The position numbers were made by a program, and so were the translations under genes. Below the pieces are notes generated by a model. That model worked only from the letters and a program-made list of their open reading frames with translations, was not told the DNA's origin and did no database searches. Shown piece by piece: positions 1 through 12,744 of a DNA stretch of 64,000 nt. Within the stretch, counting starts at the first letter, position 1; every line of letters begins with the position of its first letter. The DNA is from Tetracentron sinense (lineage: Eukaryota; Streptophyta; Magnoliopsida; Trochodendrales; Trochodendraceae), in contig CM026551.1 in the NCBI GenBank assembly GCA_015143295.1, positions 45,434,034 to 45,498,033 of the forward strand. Reading direction: 5' to 3'.

Positions 1-299
1 TGCACAAGGACATAACTCTGACTGACTGAATTGACACGACAGAAAAATGTCTTGATGATAGACTAACAGATTGAAAAATTGACATAAGTAACTTGAAAGA
101 TGTCCGAGATTGCCTGTTGATGGGAAGCCTAGCTGAGATTCCTTTGCCTTAGAAAGGAATTGAATAAGTCTGGGTTGAATGCTTCTGAGATAGATAGGTA
201 AATCTACTCCTAGATGTCCTCACCATATGCCTGACGCATAAGATAGTGCTTGACTATACTAGCTGATTGTTGTTGATGGCGCTAGATTGTATGTTGTTG

Positions 300-660
300 A
301 AAGCTTGTACTTTATGATTTTCCCTTTTTTGCCCCTAGACCTTAACATGTTTCACCAGGACTGGGTTCACATTATTTTTGTACTCTAGCAGGATTGATAA
401 TTCCATACTAAGCCCGTGAAATTAGAAATTTGTCTCTATCCCTTTTTTGCCCTTGGAATGACCAATTCTTGGGGTTGCATAATTTTTGCGTAAGGAGGCC
501 ATTTCCGATTTTCACTCATGCCTGCATAATTGATTAATTTGTTCCATTTTTTGCCCCTGATAACAATGTGAGGGCCAGCTCACATAATTTTTGGGCCTAA
601 GTGCCATTTCTGGTTTTCACTAGGCCTATAATTTTTGATAAACTAATTTACCTTTTCCCG
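300..660 (-). repeat. Three spaced repeats in the Tat/Ogre internal region
   Basis: A motif TTTTTTGCCC followed by variable sequence and an ATAATTTTTG box recurs about every 105-120 bp (near 324, 444 and 550). The reverse complement of the motif also appears near 61556 in the plus-strand Tat/Ogre element, which supports a shared family. Confidence 0.55.
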
Positions 661-1712
661 TCATTACGTGATAAAATAATAGAGATTAATGCTTCTGACC
701 ACTGTTGCTCAAGAACTTTCAAAGATCAAAGAGGGCTTAGTTACTAGGACGAAACGTAGTAGGGATAAAAATGATTGAGGCTTAAAATTGGCTTGTTGGG
801 TTAGGACACCCTAAAATGTTTGTTTGATGTTGAATACAGAGACAGAACCAGTTAGCTTCTCTTCATCATTTTGGAGATTTGTTAGTTTTGCTCTCTTTCT
901 TTTCCTTTGCTTTTTTTTTGCTCTGTTTAAAGACAGTTGTCTGGTATTGATGAAAAGCTATCATAATGTGACCGAATCTATTTTTAGGTTACCTACGTAT
1001 CCACCATTAGTTGAATCAGGTCATGCTGTAGTTCAAAATAAGCTTCGCTTTTGATTGGTTGGATTCTGCTCTGTTGATTTATCATTCATAGGGTACTCCA
1101 GTGTATGGGTTTAAAAAGAAAGGATATTAGGCTCAATGGGCTAACTAGCATATGTTATTGCATGGGTACGAATGAGATTTTAAGGGTTAACCAAGGATGA
1201 CCTCCTATCCTTTCTTTGATTGGTTAAGAACATGTGTGGTCATTATATTATCCTTGTTCAAATATGTTTGATGCTTGATAGCTAGGGGAGGTCTTCGTCT
1301 CTCCTTTGCTTCTTGTCTTCTGATGGATTGGTAGCTCACCTTGAAATCTTTGGAGAGCAGAGTACCTTTCTAATTCATGTAAGGCTCGTGATTTTTTAGA
1401 TTACTCACCCGATCAATTGCCCTCTACGGGCTTAGAATCTAGTTCAGTTTCCAAAACTAAGCATCTCAGAGTAATAAGCAAGACAGATTTAACAAAAGTG
1501 AAAATTTCATTAGAGTATGAAATGATGTACAAACTCAATTGCGGAAAATAAAGACAAGTGACCACTGACTAATATGTTAACTGATTGGGAAGACTTCGAT
1601 TTGGGCCATCATGACCATTTGCAAAAAGAGAAATTATGGAATAAACCAAAGAGACAAAAAAACTAGTGAGATTGCTTAAAGTAGGCTATAGAGTGGCTCA
1701 GGCTGGGGTGCC

Positions 1713-3125
1713 TCAGTTTCCTATTGCTGCATGATTAGGGAGAGGGGCCTGGTTGATGTCGGTGGTCCCTGGTTCAAACTGGATCTTTCCTGTTTCAAGT
1801 AGGTCTTGGATTGTATGCTTTAGATCAAAACACATATCAGTGGAATGCCTCAGGGCTTGATGATACCCACAATGTTGGTCGCCCTGTATATCCTTGGCAG
1901 TGTGATTGGTGGCGGATTTGGTTCCCTCAGCGTAATCAATTGCTTATCTAGTAAATAAGGGAGGAGTTACATCATGGTATATGGCATGGGTGAGAAGATT
2001 CTTTTCTTTTTCTGCTCAAATGTTATCTACTACGAGGAAAGCTGTTACTGACTTAGCTCGGGTTATCCGGGTCGCTGGGATAAATGGGGAATATGGATAG
2101 GCGTTACTGTCACCATTTGCACCTCATCATCTCTTCTCCATGTATCTCTTCGCGGTGATTGAGGATGACTAGAGGATGACGCCTCTTTGGATTATGAGAA
2201 CATGTCAATTGCTTCCAGATCTCCCATTGTAGCCTCAATCTTGGCCCTACATTTGGCCATAGTGCTGAAACTGGAAATAGGTTGGGCTGCTAGCAGAGTC
2301 TTAAATGGATGCTTGAGTGTGCGGGGGAACGTTGTCACCAACTCATCCTCAGGCAGAGGGGTGTTTATTTTTCCAGCATTTCCTTCCATCGAATAGAATA
2401 TTCAATGAAGGATTCATTCCCTCTCGGAGTCATTATCTCCAGATTCGCTCTCTGTGGGACCAAGTCAATGTTGTAGGAGTATTGAGCAACAAATGCCTCA
2501 CAGAGGCCTTCTCATGTGCGGACCCTGGCTAGGTCAACCTTGGTGAACCATTGTAGGGCTGGTCCCTTCAAACTTCTCTGAAATAGCTGCACCAGCAACT
2601 TGTCACCGTGCTCTAGCTGGAACAACTCTCCGCAGTAAACTTTTAGGTGTGTCTTCGGGTATTTCCGTTGTATTTCTTAAATTCGGATATTTTGAAGTCA
2701 CGAGGCAATTGAATCCCCGGATGCAGGCATATATCTCGGAAGTCAGTGGATACTAAGTTGTAGGACCCCTGGACCCTCTTCACCAATTGTTCTAACCTCT
2801 CAATCCTGTCCTTGTAGAAGTCTGGGGTGTGGGCCAAGCTGGTTGATATGTCTGGCTGCTCTGTATTCTAAGCAATCCTTGCATCCTCTTCCTCATAATG
2901 GTCAATGTGTGGTGTCAGGATGTTGAAGGATGGTTGGTTCAACGGTAATGGATTGTGAGATGGTCGGTTTGGAGGTGATGGCTTGTGAGATGGTGGATTT
3001 GGAGGTGGTGAATCGTTAGATGGTTGGTTTGATCGGTTTAAGGCGAGTGGTTCGATGATCGCAATAGAAGAGGACGGTTGTTCCCTATTTACGACATTCA
3101 AGATATTCTGCATGATCCTTTTCAA
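1713..3125 (-). pseudogene. Tat/Ogre-type gag remnant
   Basis: Minus-strand fragments match the gag of this lineage. There is a proline-rich N-terminal tract with three about 10-residue repeats (near 2920-3025). After one in-frame stop, it continues in the same frame into a segment holding FYKDRIERLEQLVKR and ISEFKKYNG. A gag core fragment ending in LPEDELVTTF...MGDLEAIDM lies at about 2389-2192. The C-terminal part, with a Cys/His-rich CGYHQALRHSTDMC segment (about 1879-1727), ends with a stop at 1713-1715. Several stops and frame changes separate these blocks, so no functional protein is expected. Gag would form the retroelement particle core. Confidence 0.7.
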
Positions 3126-4516
3126 CTCTAGATGCCTTGTTACATTCCAAATACCCTTGCCTCTAAATTTGGCATTTGCTGTAGTACATGTTGAGGTGAT
3201 ACTAGGCTATCAGGGTCGGTTTCCACACATTCTATAATTTGTTCTTCTCTATCAGTCAATCTCGTACTCATCGGAGTCAGCTCAAAGAGGGCAAATAGCT
3301 TAGTACTGCTTTCGATCAGAGTGCAATAAACTGGGTGGTAATAAGAGGTATGTATAGATGGGTCAGATGACGATCAAGATGCTGAATGAAGAATGAATTA
3401 AGACAATGATGAAAGTAGTGATGCTACACAGATATGATCTAATGGATGACTTTTTGACGTGAGACGTTGTCCCTTGTCTGGTCATGAATATAAGTATGCA
3501 TAAAAATGATGGACGTAGAAAGTCCTAAGAGTAATGAATGTGATTTGAAAATACGACGATGGTATAAACAAGATGAATGAAGTTGAATTGAATTAAATTG
3601 AGTCTAATTAAATGACTTAAGCAAGTATACTTAGATAAGGGATGAGTCAGCTCTACGTGTATGATCCAATAAGGTGAGTGGATAGAGATCCATTTCACTT
3701 ATCTGAGCTGTAGGGAACCAGAGCTTATTAGGTTAAGATCAAAATGAATCAATGGGTTAACCATGTGATTCGTTTAGAGTTTAGGGTTTTAACCCTCACA
3801 ACGTCTTGTTGACTTAGAAAAGAATAGGGTTAGACCTATCTAAAAATCAAGGCTCACATAAGCTCTGAAAAAGGTCAAATATAGGGATAAGATTGTCCCT
3901 ATACCTGAACAAATGAGGCAGGAACGGCTTAAACCAGTAGCAGAATAGGAAGAAGGTAGTCCCTCCTGACGGATGCACTTGGTTTATGCCCAAACAAAGA
4001 CCTACAGTCTATATGCTTATGCTGGTGTATGCAAGGTTTCGTCTAAAAGGTTGAGGATCACTTGACCGTATATGCGACATCCCGGCACGGGGTAATTAAA
4101 CCATGTGCCTTGAGGATCGATTGGTGCAAGTGGGAGAGACCAACCGTATTTACCAGGGATGACTATCCCTCGGTCCTACAGCCAGTACTTTCCATAGATC
4201 TTTAGGCTCCATCATCGGGGATAAATATCCCTCGATTTTAAGCTTACCAGATCTAACTAAATAAATGAAAGGGTTCTTATTCTGGTATGCAATGAATATG
4301 AATGTGAATGCAATAATCAAAATCAAGCAATGAATAAAAATGGAATCTTAGGCATGTTGCTAAGTTGGCACACAAATGTCCGAGATTTGATTAATGATAA
4401 CAAAATGAATAAGCATATGTACGGATTAGTAGAAATTAGCATCATATAAATGCAATTTAAAGTTTCTGATGTGATTTCCCATGTATAGTTCAGATGTAGG
4501 TTTTGGCTCGAATCGC
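3126..4516 (-). other. Leader between PBS and gag of the Tat/Ogre element
   Basis: It is non-coding on both strands. By position it is the untranslated leader of the minus-strand element. No tandem hairpin array like the one at 47423-47725 was seen here. Confidence 0.4.
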
Positions 4517-4534
4517 TCCCTAGCAGAATCACCA
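4517..4534 (-). other. Primer-binding site of the Tat/Ogre element
   Basis: On the minus strand it reads TGGTGATTCTGCTAGGGA, three bases different from the better-preserved PBS at 46743-46760 and of the tRNA-Arg-type used by Ogre/Tat elements. It lies 3 nt inside the LTR edge at 4538. Confidence 0.65.
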
Positions 4535-5239
4535 AGCTGTAACCCCTCCCCCAATTAGGATTGAACCTGATGAGGAATAACCCTAAAATTACAGAAAAGA
4601 GAGAGTCGCCACCTATTTAGATTGTGAGAGAAAATAAGGTCCCAGAAAAGGTTGGATAAGGCTTTGGTCTAGAAATAGAGTTCAAGGTAAGAATTCATTT
4701 GAGTTAGGGGAAGGTGCTAGTGTAGAGACCTGAATCTTTTTCATGCCTTTAATGCAAGCATTAGGGGTATAATAGTCATTGTGATGTTTCAATGCTTATT
4801 TAATTATATTTAATTAGTGTAGTGTGATCAAGGTTTAATCAAGTTATAAAGAAGAGGGATGCCATAACATACCCTCAAATTTAGGAAGCTCTAGTTTTGT
4901 CACTGGTTATCGGAATTGAGTGATTCTTAAACCATTAGAAAGGTATTGGAACCCTCTTCGAGGTTTATGTTTAATGTTTTTCTAGATTTTGAGTCTAAGC
5001 TAAGTCAAAAGTGGGTTTTCCAATGTTTTGTTTGATGAAATTGCAGACTAGTCAGCTTTAAAGCCCATTTAGACCTTTAAAAACTAAAAATTAGGATTTA
5101 TCTATTAAAAAAAAAATTGTTCCCTTTTGAAAGATGAATCCAACGCAAGTTGAATCGTCAAAATCTGATAAGCTAGTCAAACGTTATGGTCAAAATACTA
5201 AAACAAGATAAAAATCAGTCGGAATCCGGAAAGGGGACT

Positions 5240-5362
5240 GCGATCTATCGCAAACCAAGTGCGATCGATCGCAAATTAGTGCTATCTATCGCAAAATTCT
5301 ACGATCGATCACATTCAGGTGAGTTTTTTTTATTTCCTTTCGGGTCTAAGTGCGATCGATCG
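5240..5362 (+). promoter_or_regulatory. Phased palindrome cluster in U3 of the 2.7-kb LTR
   Basis: Five motifs, two of them with the perfect GCGATCGATCG core and the others one- or two-base variants, start at about 5240, 5261, 5281, 5301 and 5352. The first four are 20-21 bp apart. The cluster sits 60-180 bp upstream of TATAAATA at 5423. Confidence 0.75.
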
Positions 5363-5422
5363 TACTCGCGCCCAGATTTTTTTTAAAAAGTGTGTTTTTG
5401 GGTTATTTTAACCCTTGGGGGC

Positions 5423-5430
5423 TATAAATA
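5423..5430 (+). promoter_or_regulatory. TATA box of the 2.7-kb LTR
   Basis: TATAAATA follows a G-rich stretch and precedes an AAGAAGAAGAGG-rich region typical of an early transcribed region. The same box exists at the homologous place in the copy at 14863-14870. Confidence 0.7.
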
Positions 5431-7010
5431 GGGGTTCTAAACCATTTTTAACCTAATTTGGCAAAGAAGAAGAGGAAACCTAAGGTTCTAAGTAGCTTAG
5501 AGGAGAAAGGTTTTGCTTAGAGAGGAAGAGGATTAGCTTGGAGATCTTCCCCAAAGTCTTCTTGAGCGATTTGGATCAAAGGAAAGGATCCCTAAGGTCG
5601 ATATCCCTTTTAACTCAACCCTATTTAGGTGTTTTGTATGCTTAAACTACAATATGTATGGATTATTAAGAGATCTACATGAATATGTATGAACTAAAGA
5701 ATGGAAATATGAATTAAGTCAATATCCTCTCTAATTTAACTCTTGTATTATTATTATTATTATTATTATTGAATTAGTATGAGAAATGATGGATTAGTGT
5801 TGGATTTGCATGATAAGTAAGGATATGGATGGATTTATATTTTAGAAGCTTAAATTGGATTATGGATTATGAATGAATGAAAATGATGGTGGATGGGCTA
5901 AAATAGAGAATGGATGAATGTATGGATTGATGTTGGGTTTGAAATGGATGAATGTGGTTTATGAATGAGTAATGATATGGTTTTGGAATGTGAAAATAGA
6001 AAGGACATTGTATGCATAATTAATGCATCGTATGTGTTTGCTGAAATGCCTAAGAACACTAAGTATGAAAAGTGATGATATTGAAAGACTTGTATGAGTA
6101 TAATAAGATATGCTATGATAAATTATGCTTAGATGTGATGTTAAAAATGTTAGCATGAATATGTCAAGGTATAAAGTATGTTTTGATCAATTGTGCTTAT
6201 TCAAGTTGCATAGTGATTGATATTCGGGTAGGCCAATGCTTAGAGGAAGTCCTTTATGTCGGGAATTCTCTAACTAGGGAGATGTAACCTATCAAAGTTT
6301 CTTGACGGAAGATGGAATCTAAGTGATGACTGAATTCGGATGTTAATCACGACACGCAAGCACAAGTGCACATGCATGGTAGTTATCAAGTCTCACGGGT
6401 ACATAGATATTGCATGGACATGGACATTGCATAGACACGGACATTGCACGAACACTGAATACTGAAATACAAGTACAAGGACTCTGAACACTGAAATACA
6501 AGTACAAGGACAAGGACACTGCATGATTTTTACAAGGACCCTGAAAATCAAGTAGCTCCGGTATTCGTTGATACTCTCCATGGATAAGATTTCAAGTCCT
6601 GAATAATTATCATGGACATTTGAGATCCAAGAGCTCTAGGGGCTTACACTTTTGTCGATGCACCTCCATGGATCTAAATACAAAGACCTCGATAACTATT
6701 TTTATGGGAAAATAAGCATGCATTGCATTCATGATACAAGTTCAAGAGTTACAAGTCCAAGAGTCACAAGTTCAAGAGTCACACAAGTACACGAGTCAAG
6801 TTAAGTCATGACGTTCACATGTTTCCGTACTCTGATTATATTCATGTTATAATTAAACTGCTATTGACTTTACAATTGCTACATGATTTGGATATTGGAT
6901 ATATACATGTGCTATTGTTGGTTTGTTTGGATATCCACTGAGTATTCAATACTCAGTTGACCTGTTATTGTTGTACAGGTATAGCGCAGGATCAGGCGGC
7001 AACTCCTCGG

Positions 7011-7094
7011 ATGGAAGAGGAGTACTTTGAAGAAGGAGAAATAGGTGAGCTTCTAGATGAGGGAGGCAGGGAATTTGAGAGTTATCCATGCTAG
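7011..7094 (+). CDS. Small acidic ORF in the 3' part of the 2.7-kb LTR
   Basis: A 27-residue frame starts MEEEYFEEGEIGE and ends with a conserved Tyr-Pro near its C-terminus. The homologous place in the inverted LTR copy (13527-13610, minus strand) keeps the frame, the acidic character and the Tyr-Pro end in spite of strong nucleotide divergence and a codon-sized length change. A splice-acceptor-like TTGTTGTACAG lies about 34 nt upstream. No function is known to me, and it may be part of a spliced N-terminal extension of gag. Confidence 0.4.
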   Translation: MEEEYFEEGEIGELLDEGGREFESYPC

Positions 7095-9016
7095 TAGATC
7101 GTAGTTTACTTTCTAAGTTGTTTTGTTTTAGACTTATGTTACTCCAGGATGTTACTTAGATTGTCTACCGTTATTTGATGACTTTACTTTACCCGATCAT
7201 GGTGGGTTATGTTGGGCTCATTTCAGTTTATATTTGTGGATTTGGATTACTATCGATTTATCATATATCAGATGAGAGGTTTTTATGGAAAGAATTTTAT
7301 TGTTGCTATTTGGGGAGAATTATCTTTTAGTTTGCCTTATTGTTATGAAGATCAAGCAGGGATAAGTAATGTGGCGGACCCAAAGTCCCATTATGACCAA
7401 GGTGGGGTTTTTGGGTTGTTACAGTTAGGCACCCCTAAAATCTCATCCGGAGATGGTTACCTACTCCCTAAGTCTGAATTAAAGTAGGGGAAACCATAAG
7501 AGAAGCTTGCATTTCATCTATATGCTTGATAGATATTATATGAACAATAATGTACATGTTGAAATAAGTAGGGACATGATAGGAGCTCTATCCTAGGTGA
7601 GCTGAACCCGATCAGGGTTGCCTACGTATCCACTATTAGTGGAATCAAGTCACAAGTAGTTTCAAAGGGTAGTTGATGGTTTGATTTGATTTGTTTGGAT
7701 TGGGGGTGTTTGGTAGGTTGAGATTTGTCTTCGGATGTTAGGGTGTTTTTGAATGGTTTAAGCTCATATTCAAGAGCGTTTGAGCCTTTTAGGCTCTTGC
7801 CGAGGAGCACTTGGGGTGTGACTAGGGATTTGATAGGATTTGAACCAAGGTTCGGATAGAGGTTCAACTAGGTTGTTAGGTTTTGAACCAAGATTTGAAC
7901 CGAGGTTCGGCAAGGTTGGGCTAAGTTTGAAACGAGATTTGGGCAGAAGTTCGACTAGGTTAGGCTAAGTTTGAACCAAGATTTAGGTAGAGGTTCGACA
8001 AGGCAAGGCTAGTTTTGAACTGGGATTTGGGCAGAGGTTTGACTAGCAGTCTAAGCAATTAAAGTAATTTAAAAAGTAATTAAAAATCTAATTAAATTAT
8101 TAAAAGACAAAGCAAGATAGGATTTTGGAGAAAAGTTACCTTCCGAGAAATCTGAAAAGATTTCTGAAAAGGGGTCCTGAGAATCGACCCTTCACAATCG
8201 ACTTTCTCGGGAATCTAGGCACTAAAGAAAAGTTTTGAAATCGGAAAGGGAGAGAGAGAGAAGTGAATTGGTGAGAAATGAATGAAGAGAATGGGGGTAT
8301 TTATAGTGTTTCGGAATAGTGTTTGCGCCGTTTTAAAGGGCGAAATTAATATTAAAAAAATGAATAGTAAAGCAGTGTGAATAGTAGGGGCAGGAGGCAA
8401 TACAGATAAAATTGAAATCGTGCAGTTTTAAAAGACGTAATTTACTAATATTTTATTAAAAACAATAAAAAATGAAGTGCACATTGCCGGTGGGGCCCAC
8501 ATGGGCTTGCACCTTTTAAAACGGCGAAATTGCCCTAGGGCCCTGTTTGGCCCCTCAAAAAACTAGTTTCTTTTTTGTTTTTCTGGTTTATTTGTTGCGC
8601 TCCGATTTGACGAAAATTGATTTTTGCATTTTACGCCCGTTTTGACTCTGAAAATAGCCAAGATTGAACCAAAAAAATTGTAAAATTATTTTGGACAAAA
8701 TGACAACTTTTGAGCACTTTTCTAGGGGTATTTTGGTCATTCTAACCTCGAGGACATTTTTGGTCATTTCCTCGCTTTAGGCCCAATTTGATCCAAAACG
8801 CAGCTGAAATTGAACTGGTAAAATCCAGAAAAATATTTTAGATAAAATGAGAGTTTTTCAGAACTTTTCAGAGGTATTTTAATAATTTTGCACTCCAGGA
8901 GCATTTTGGTCTTTTTTTGTTTTACCTCGGGCATTTCTGAAAATCGAAGCACGGGAAAAGAGGGTTTTTAAAGGTGTGGAAAGAGAAAAAAATGGTACAA
9001 AATTGGGGTGTTTACA

Positions 9017-10525
9017 AATAGAAAACATGGTACCAACTATTTACAATCATATAAAGTCATCATTCAATAAAATAAGTGCAATTATATAGTCTTCAAAATA
9101 TCATCATTCACCATTTAACCATTTTAACAAACGGATATCATCATTCACCATCAAAAGAAAATATAATACCATCATTCTCTAAAGTAGAACTTCATAATAT
9201 CCAAACCCTCAAGTAAGCTTCAAACCAACACACATGAGCTTCAAAGTTCAAATCTCAACATAAAATTCAATAATATCTTTATAAAAATAAACATTATCAT
9301 AAGATTCAAATAGGTAAAATGAGAATAAGAGATAAGCTAAAAAAATTTTAAATTTTAATATCTAAATGATTAAAATAATGGGTCGCCAATTAAATGACAA
9401 CTTTATAAAAATATATATATATATATATGACTTTTGTACACGTATTATACTAGTTTCATATAAAAAGGCGTTCAATACGAGTTTTATAAGGATATCAGCA
9501 TTTTAAACTTAATACAACATAATTATGCCATTTAAAATGACAACTCTCAAAAAAGTTTAATACACATTTTAAACTTGTATAAAATACGTTTTTGGTGATG
9601 GAGGGCAAGGGGCCAGATGCCAAGGGTGGAGCTAGAGTGGTAGTTGTCCACTAAATATTGGAAATATATATATAATATATTATTTAATTATTTAATAGGG
9701 CAAAGCAATAGGATGAGGGGAAAATTGCCCACTAAATTTTAAAAAATAAATACAACTTTTATACTATTTTATTTAGTTATTTAACAAGACATTGTCATGG
9801 GGCAAAAGAACACTTGTCCCATACATAAGGAGAAACAATATACATAAGACATGTACAAAATGTACGAACAAGATGACCCACAAACTTGGTCTTCAAAAAA
9901 TACATTTGCATATTCGCATCACTACATGGACTACCCCTATGTCACACCGCAAACTAAAGGGCGTGTGATGAAACTTAAAATAAGAGCTCATTGACTTATT
10001 CTACTAAATTAAACTCTTGTTTAGTAATAAGACTGTTTGATAATATTTCAGTAATGTCTAAATATTTTAACAATAAACTTAAAACAAGCTCTTATTTCAA
10101 AGCTACTTTTGGAAAAAGAACTTATTTCACTTGTACAGTCAATGTAGATTTGTGGACAATTCCATCGTTATAAATAACTCTTAATTTTTAGAGCTTAATT
10201 AGATAGCACTAATTAGATAAGTTATATCAAACACACTATAAGTATCTATTTATCCAAACCCCAAATTCAAGAATGTGCAGCCATAATGAAACGCTCATAC
10301 CCTTAGCAATTACTTAGGGCTAAACTTCGGGTTACGAGGTATTTAATGACCTAATCGCACTAAGGAAACCATTTGTGAAGCTTACCTAGGTGAGAATTAA
10401 TTTTCATGCATATGATCAAACTAGGTGTCTCTTATTAACCGTGAATTGCACTCACACTAGCAAACCCAAGGTTTTTAGATTACGGGTACAACACCCTTGC
10501 TAACTAAAGATTCTACGTTGGATAC
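9017..10525. other. AT-rich intergenic DNA without recognised gene
   Basis: It contains an AT microsatellite (about 9412-9428) and two tandem copies of an about 90-bp unit (about 9648-9815, each starting TTGTCCACTAAAT or TTGCCCACTAAAT). Nothing coding is supported. Confidence 0.6.
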
Positions 10526-10719
10526 TACATGAGTCGAGATCCTTTGGGGAGACCTCCACAAAGAATCCTTGAAGACTCTTTCTTTATGAAATGCGTACCC
10601 ACTAATGAGTCAAAAACTCTTTTTCACCAAGTCTGTTTTGGGTTTTATGATTAATGATAACTAGTGGGCCGCACGAGAGAGAGAGAGAGGGGAGGAAGAG
10701 AGAGTTTGAAAAGAGGGAC

Positions 10720-11110
10720 CCTAGTGAGAGAGTATTTTGGGAAAATATTTTAAAAAATTGAGTATATAAACTAGAGGGAAATTTTAGGTAAAAAAATTGT
10801 GAGAGATACATTGGGTATAGAAACACGACATAGAGATCTTTTGAGAACCAAAAAGCATTAGGGGCATTTTGAGTATAGGAACAATTGAAGGCATTTTTGG
10901 TATATAAACTGGAGGGACATTTTAAAAATAAAGAAAATGAAATAGGGACAAACTTGAGGAGCATTTTAGGTTAAAAAAAAATATGATGGGTATTTTGGGT
11001 GTAGAAATTTAACTAAGGGGCATTTTGAAAACTAAAAATTATTCGGAAATTTTGACTATAGAAAAAAAATAGAGGGCATTTTGGGTATAGAAACCTGACA
11101 TAAGGGAATT
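10720..11110 (+). repeat. Minisatellite GGGCATTTTGGGTATAG
   Basis: About nine diverged units of 30-50 bp each hold a variant of GGGGCATTTTGGGTATAGAA. The only long open frame here (minus strand, 10602-10964) is a by-product of this low-complexity repeat. The same family occurs inverted in MATE intron 2. Confidence 0.7.
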
Positions 11111-11234
11111 TTAAGAATAATTTTTTTAGAGACTTGTGACTAAGAAAATAAATAAAAAAATTCAATAATAACATAACATGATCCAACTAGACCGGTCGAA
11201 TTGGTCACCCAACTGGTCTCATTATGAAAACTTT

Positions 11235-11760
11235 GCTTTATATATTAATAAATGACAATTTTAGAGCTAAATTAAATTTCAATCAACTTTTTAAGTCCAC
11301 TTTTTTTTTTGGTGAAAAAGTTTCCTATATTAATAAAAATAAAAATTATAAATGATAATTTTGGAATTAAGTTAAAATTCAATCAACTTTTTTAAGTAGC
11401 ATTCTCTTTATATTATTAGCAAAGGGGTAGTTTTAAAATTAAAGTAAAATTCAATCAAATTTTTAAATATCATTATCTTTATATATGAGTAAAGAGTAGT
11501 TTTGAAATTAAGTAAAATTCAGTCAAATGTTTTGAACTCATATGTATAAAAGATAGTTTTAGAATTAAATAAAATTCATTAACATTTTGAACCTATTTGA
11601 GGAAAGGGAAAATTTGGAATTAACCAAAATTCATTATATTTGAACCCATATGAGTAAGTGTAGTTTTGGAATTAAATAAAACTCCAATCAATGTTTTGAT
11701 CATGCTCATCCTTTTTTTATTAGTAAAGACAATTTTAATTGCATTTCAATCACTCCTTTT
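11235..11760 (+). repeat. Tandem repeat, about 8 units of 50-105 bp
   Basis: Units share a core like AGTTTTGAAATTAAGTAAAA followed by TTCAATCAA and a TTTT-rich end. Starts lie near 11245, 11350, 11416, 11487, 11546, 11603, 11653 and 11722. The last unit is also the first part of the inverted-repeat arm. Confidence 0.65.
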
Positions 11761-12346
11761 TTTCCCTCTCTCGTAAAGAATATTTTTATTAATTAGTTTC
11801 ATACCCCTCTTGTACTCGCCACACTCTTTCCCTCTCTCTAATCTCTTTTCTCAAGTACAAGTCACCTCACCTCTCTCCATTCTTTTTTTTTATCAAGTAC
11901 AAGCCACTCACTCTCTGTAACGGTACACTCTCTCTCTCTAATGCCACTCTCTTTTGTTTCAACATGTGAGAGGGATTGGATTTAGTCCATACTCGCCAGA
12001 CGAAAGTTGTCTCACCCACTCCAAGAGCCTCTTTAACTGCCATTTTAACATTATTTAAGAAATTTTGACTTTAATGGTTATTTTTTAAAATGTTTTTTAA
12101 AAAAAACCAAAGGTTACATGGCTGAACCCTAAGAGCTTAGGAGTAAAGGGACAAATGGTTACCTATGGGATGAGGGCTAGAAAAAATCCCATCCCCGTGT
12201 AGACTAAATCCAATTCCTCTCACATGTTAGAACAAAAGAGAGTGGCATGTGAGAGAGAGAGAGAGAGTTTGTGTCTTGTACTTGAGAAAAAGATATTGGA
12301 GAGGGAGGGAGAGAAACGTGAGAGGGAAAGAGTGGTGTGTGAGAGA

Positions 12347-12347
<1 letters not shown>

Positions 12348-12378
<31 letters not shown>
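12348..12378 (+). repeat. (G)31 homopolymer
   Basis: Thirty-one consecutive G bases in the right fold-back arm. The left arm has no matching C run, so it arose after arm formation or is an assembly artefact. Confidence 0.9.
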
Positions 12379-12379
<1 letters not shown>

Positions 12380-12744
12380 ACTAATTAACAAAAATATTCT
12401 TTATGAGAGGGAAACATAGTAGGGACTGAAATGAAATTAAAATTTTTATCATTAATTAATAAATCCGAAACAGACTCAGTGAAAAACAATTGAGTTTTTT
12501 TTACTTATTAGTGGGGTATGTATTTGATTAAGAAAGAGTTCACAAGGACTTTTTGTGGAGGTCTCCACAAAGGATCTCGACTCATACTGTGTCGCGCCTC
12601 AAAACCCCACATTGGTCATAATTGGACTTTAGACCCATGACACTGCTCATCTCTGCTTAACTTAATAGCATACAAGGTAATACTAGAGTGAGAGCCTAAA
12701 ATTTTCTTTTAACATAGAAGAACTTTTATCTCTCATGTCAAGTG

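Larger units (their letters stand above)
1..4537 (-). mobile_element. Internal region of a Tat/Ogre-type Ty3/gypsy element, 3' part outside window
   Basis: Read on the minus strand it runs from a primer-binding site (4517-4534) through a leader and decayed gag (3125-1713) into non-coding sequence that reaches the window edge. No protease, reverse transcriptase or integrase is recognisable from 1 to 1712, so the copy is internally deleted or the pol part lies further left. The 3' LTR is not in the window. Confidence 0.65.
4721..7423 (+). mobile_element. Solo LTR, 2.7 kb, TGTAGAGACC...GTTACA
   Basis: It starts TG and ends CA, and is flanked by GCTAG (4716-4720) and GTTAG (7424-7428), a one-mismatch 5-bp target duplication. 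The outer Tat/Ogre LTR sequence resumes on both sides. It carries a palindrome cluster (5240-5362), a TATA box at 5423-5430 and a short acidic ORF near the 3' end. A second copy lies at 12588-15219. Probably Ty3/gypsy (Tekay-like), but no internal region is present to prove this. Confidence 0.8.
4538..9016 (-). repeat. 5' LTR of the Tat/Ogre element, split by a solo LTR
   Basis: The LTR begins on the minus strand as TGTAAACACCCC at 9016 and ends TTACA at 4538. It is interrupted by the solo LTR 4721-7423, and about 1.77 kb remains without the insertion. The parts at 4600-4720 and 7424-7500 rejoin to the CTAACACCTTCCCC and GGTGGCGACTC blocks also found in the LTR at 45308-46740. Confidence 0.7.
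10526..12587. mobile_element. Large fold-back (inverted-repeat) element with an expanded left arm
   Basis: The right arm (about 12185-12587) is the reverse complement of two separated left segments, 10526-10650 and about 11725-11990. Examples: GAGTCGAGATCC...GGAGACCTCCACAA at 10526 pairs with its complement at 12530-12587, and AATATTTTTATTAATTAGTT at 11780 pairs with sequence near 12380-12400. About 1.1 kb of tandem repeats separates the two left segments. A non-autonomous DNA transposon is likely; termini and target duplication are uncertain because an LTR inserted at 12588. Confidence 0.65.

Noticed and set aside
10602..10964. 120-codon minus-strand frame
   Set aside because: It lies inside a minisatellite, is composed of Phe/Ser/Leu repeats and matches no domain.
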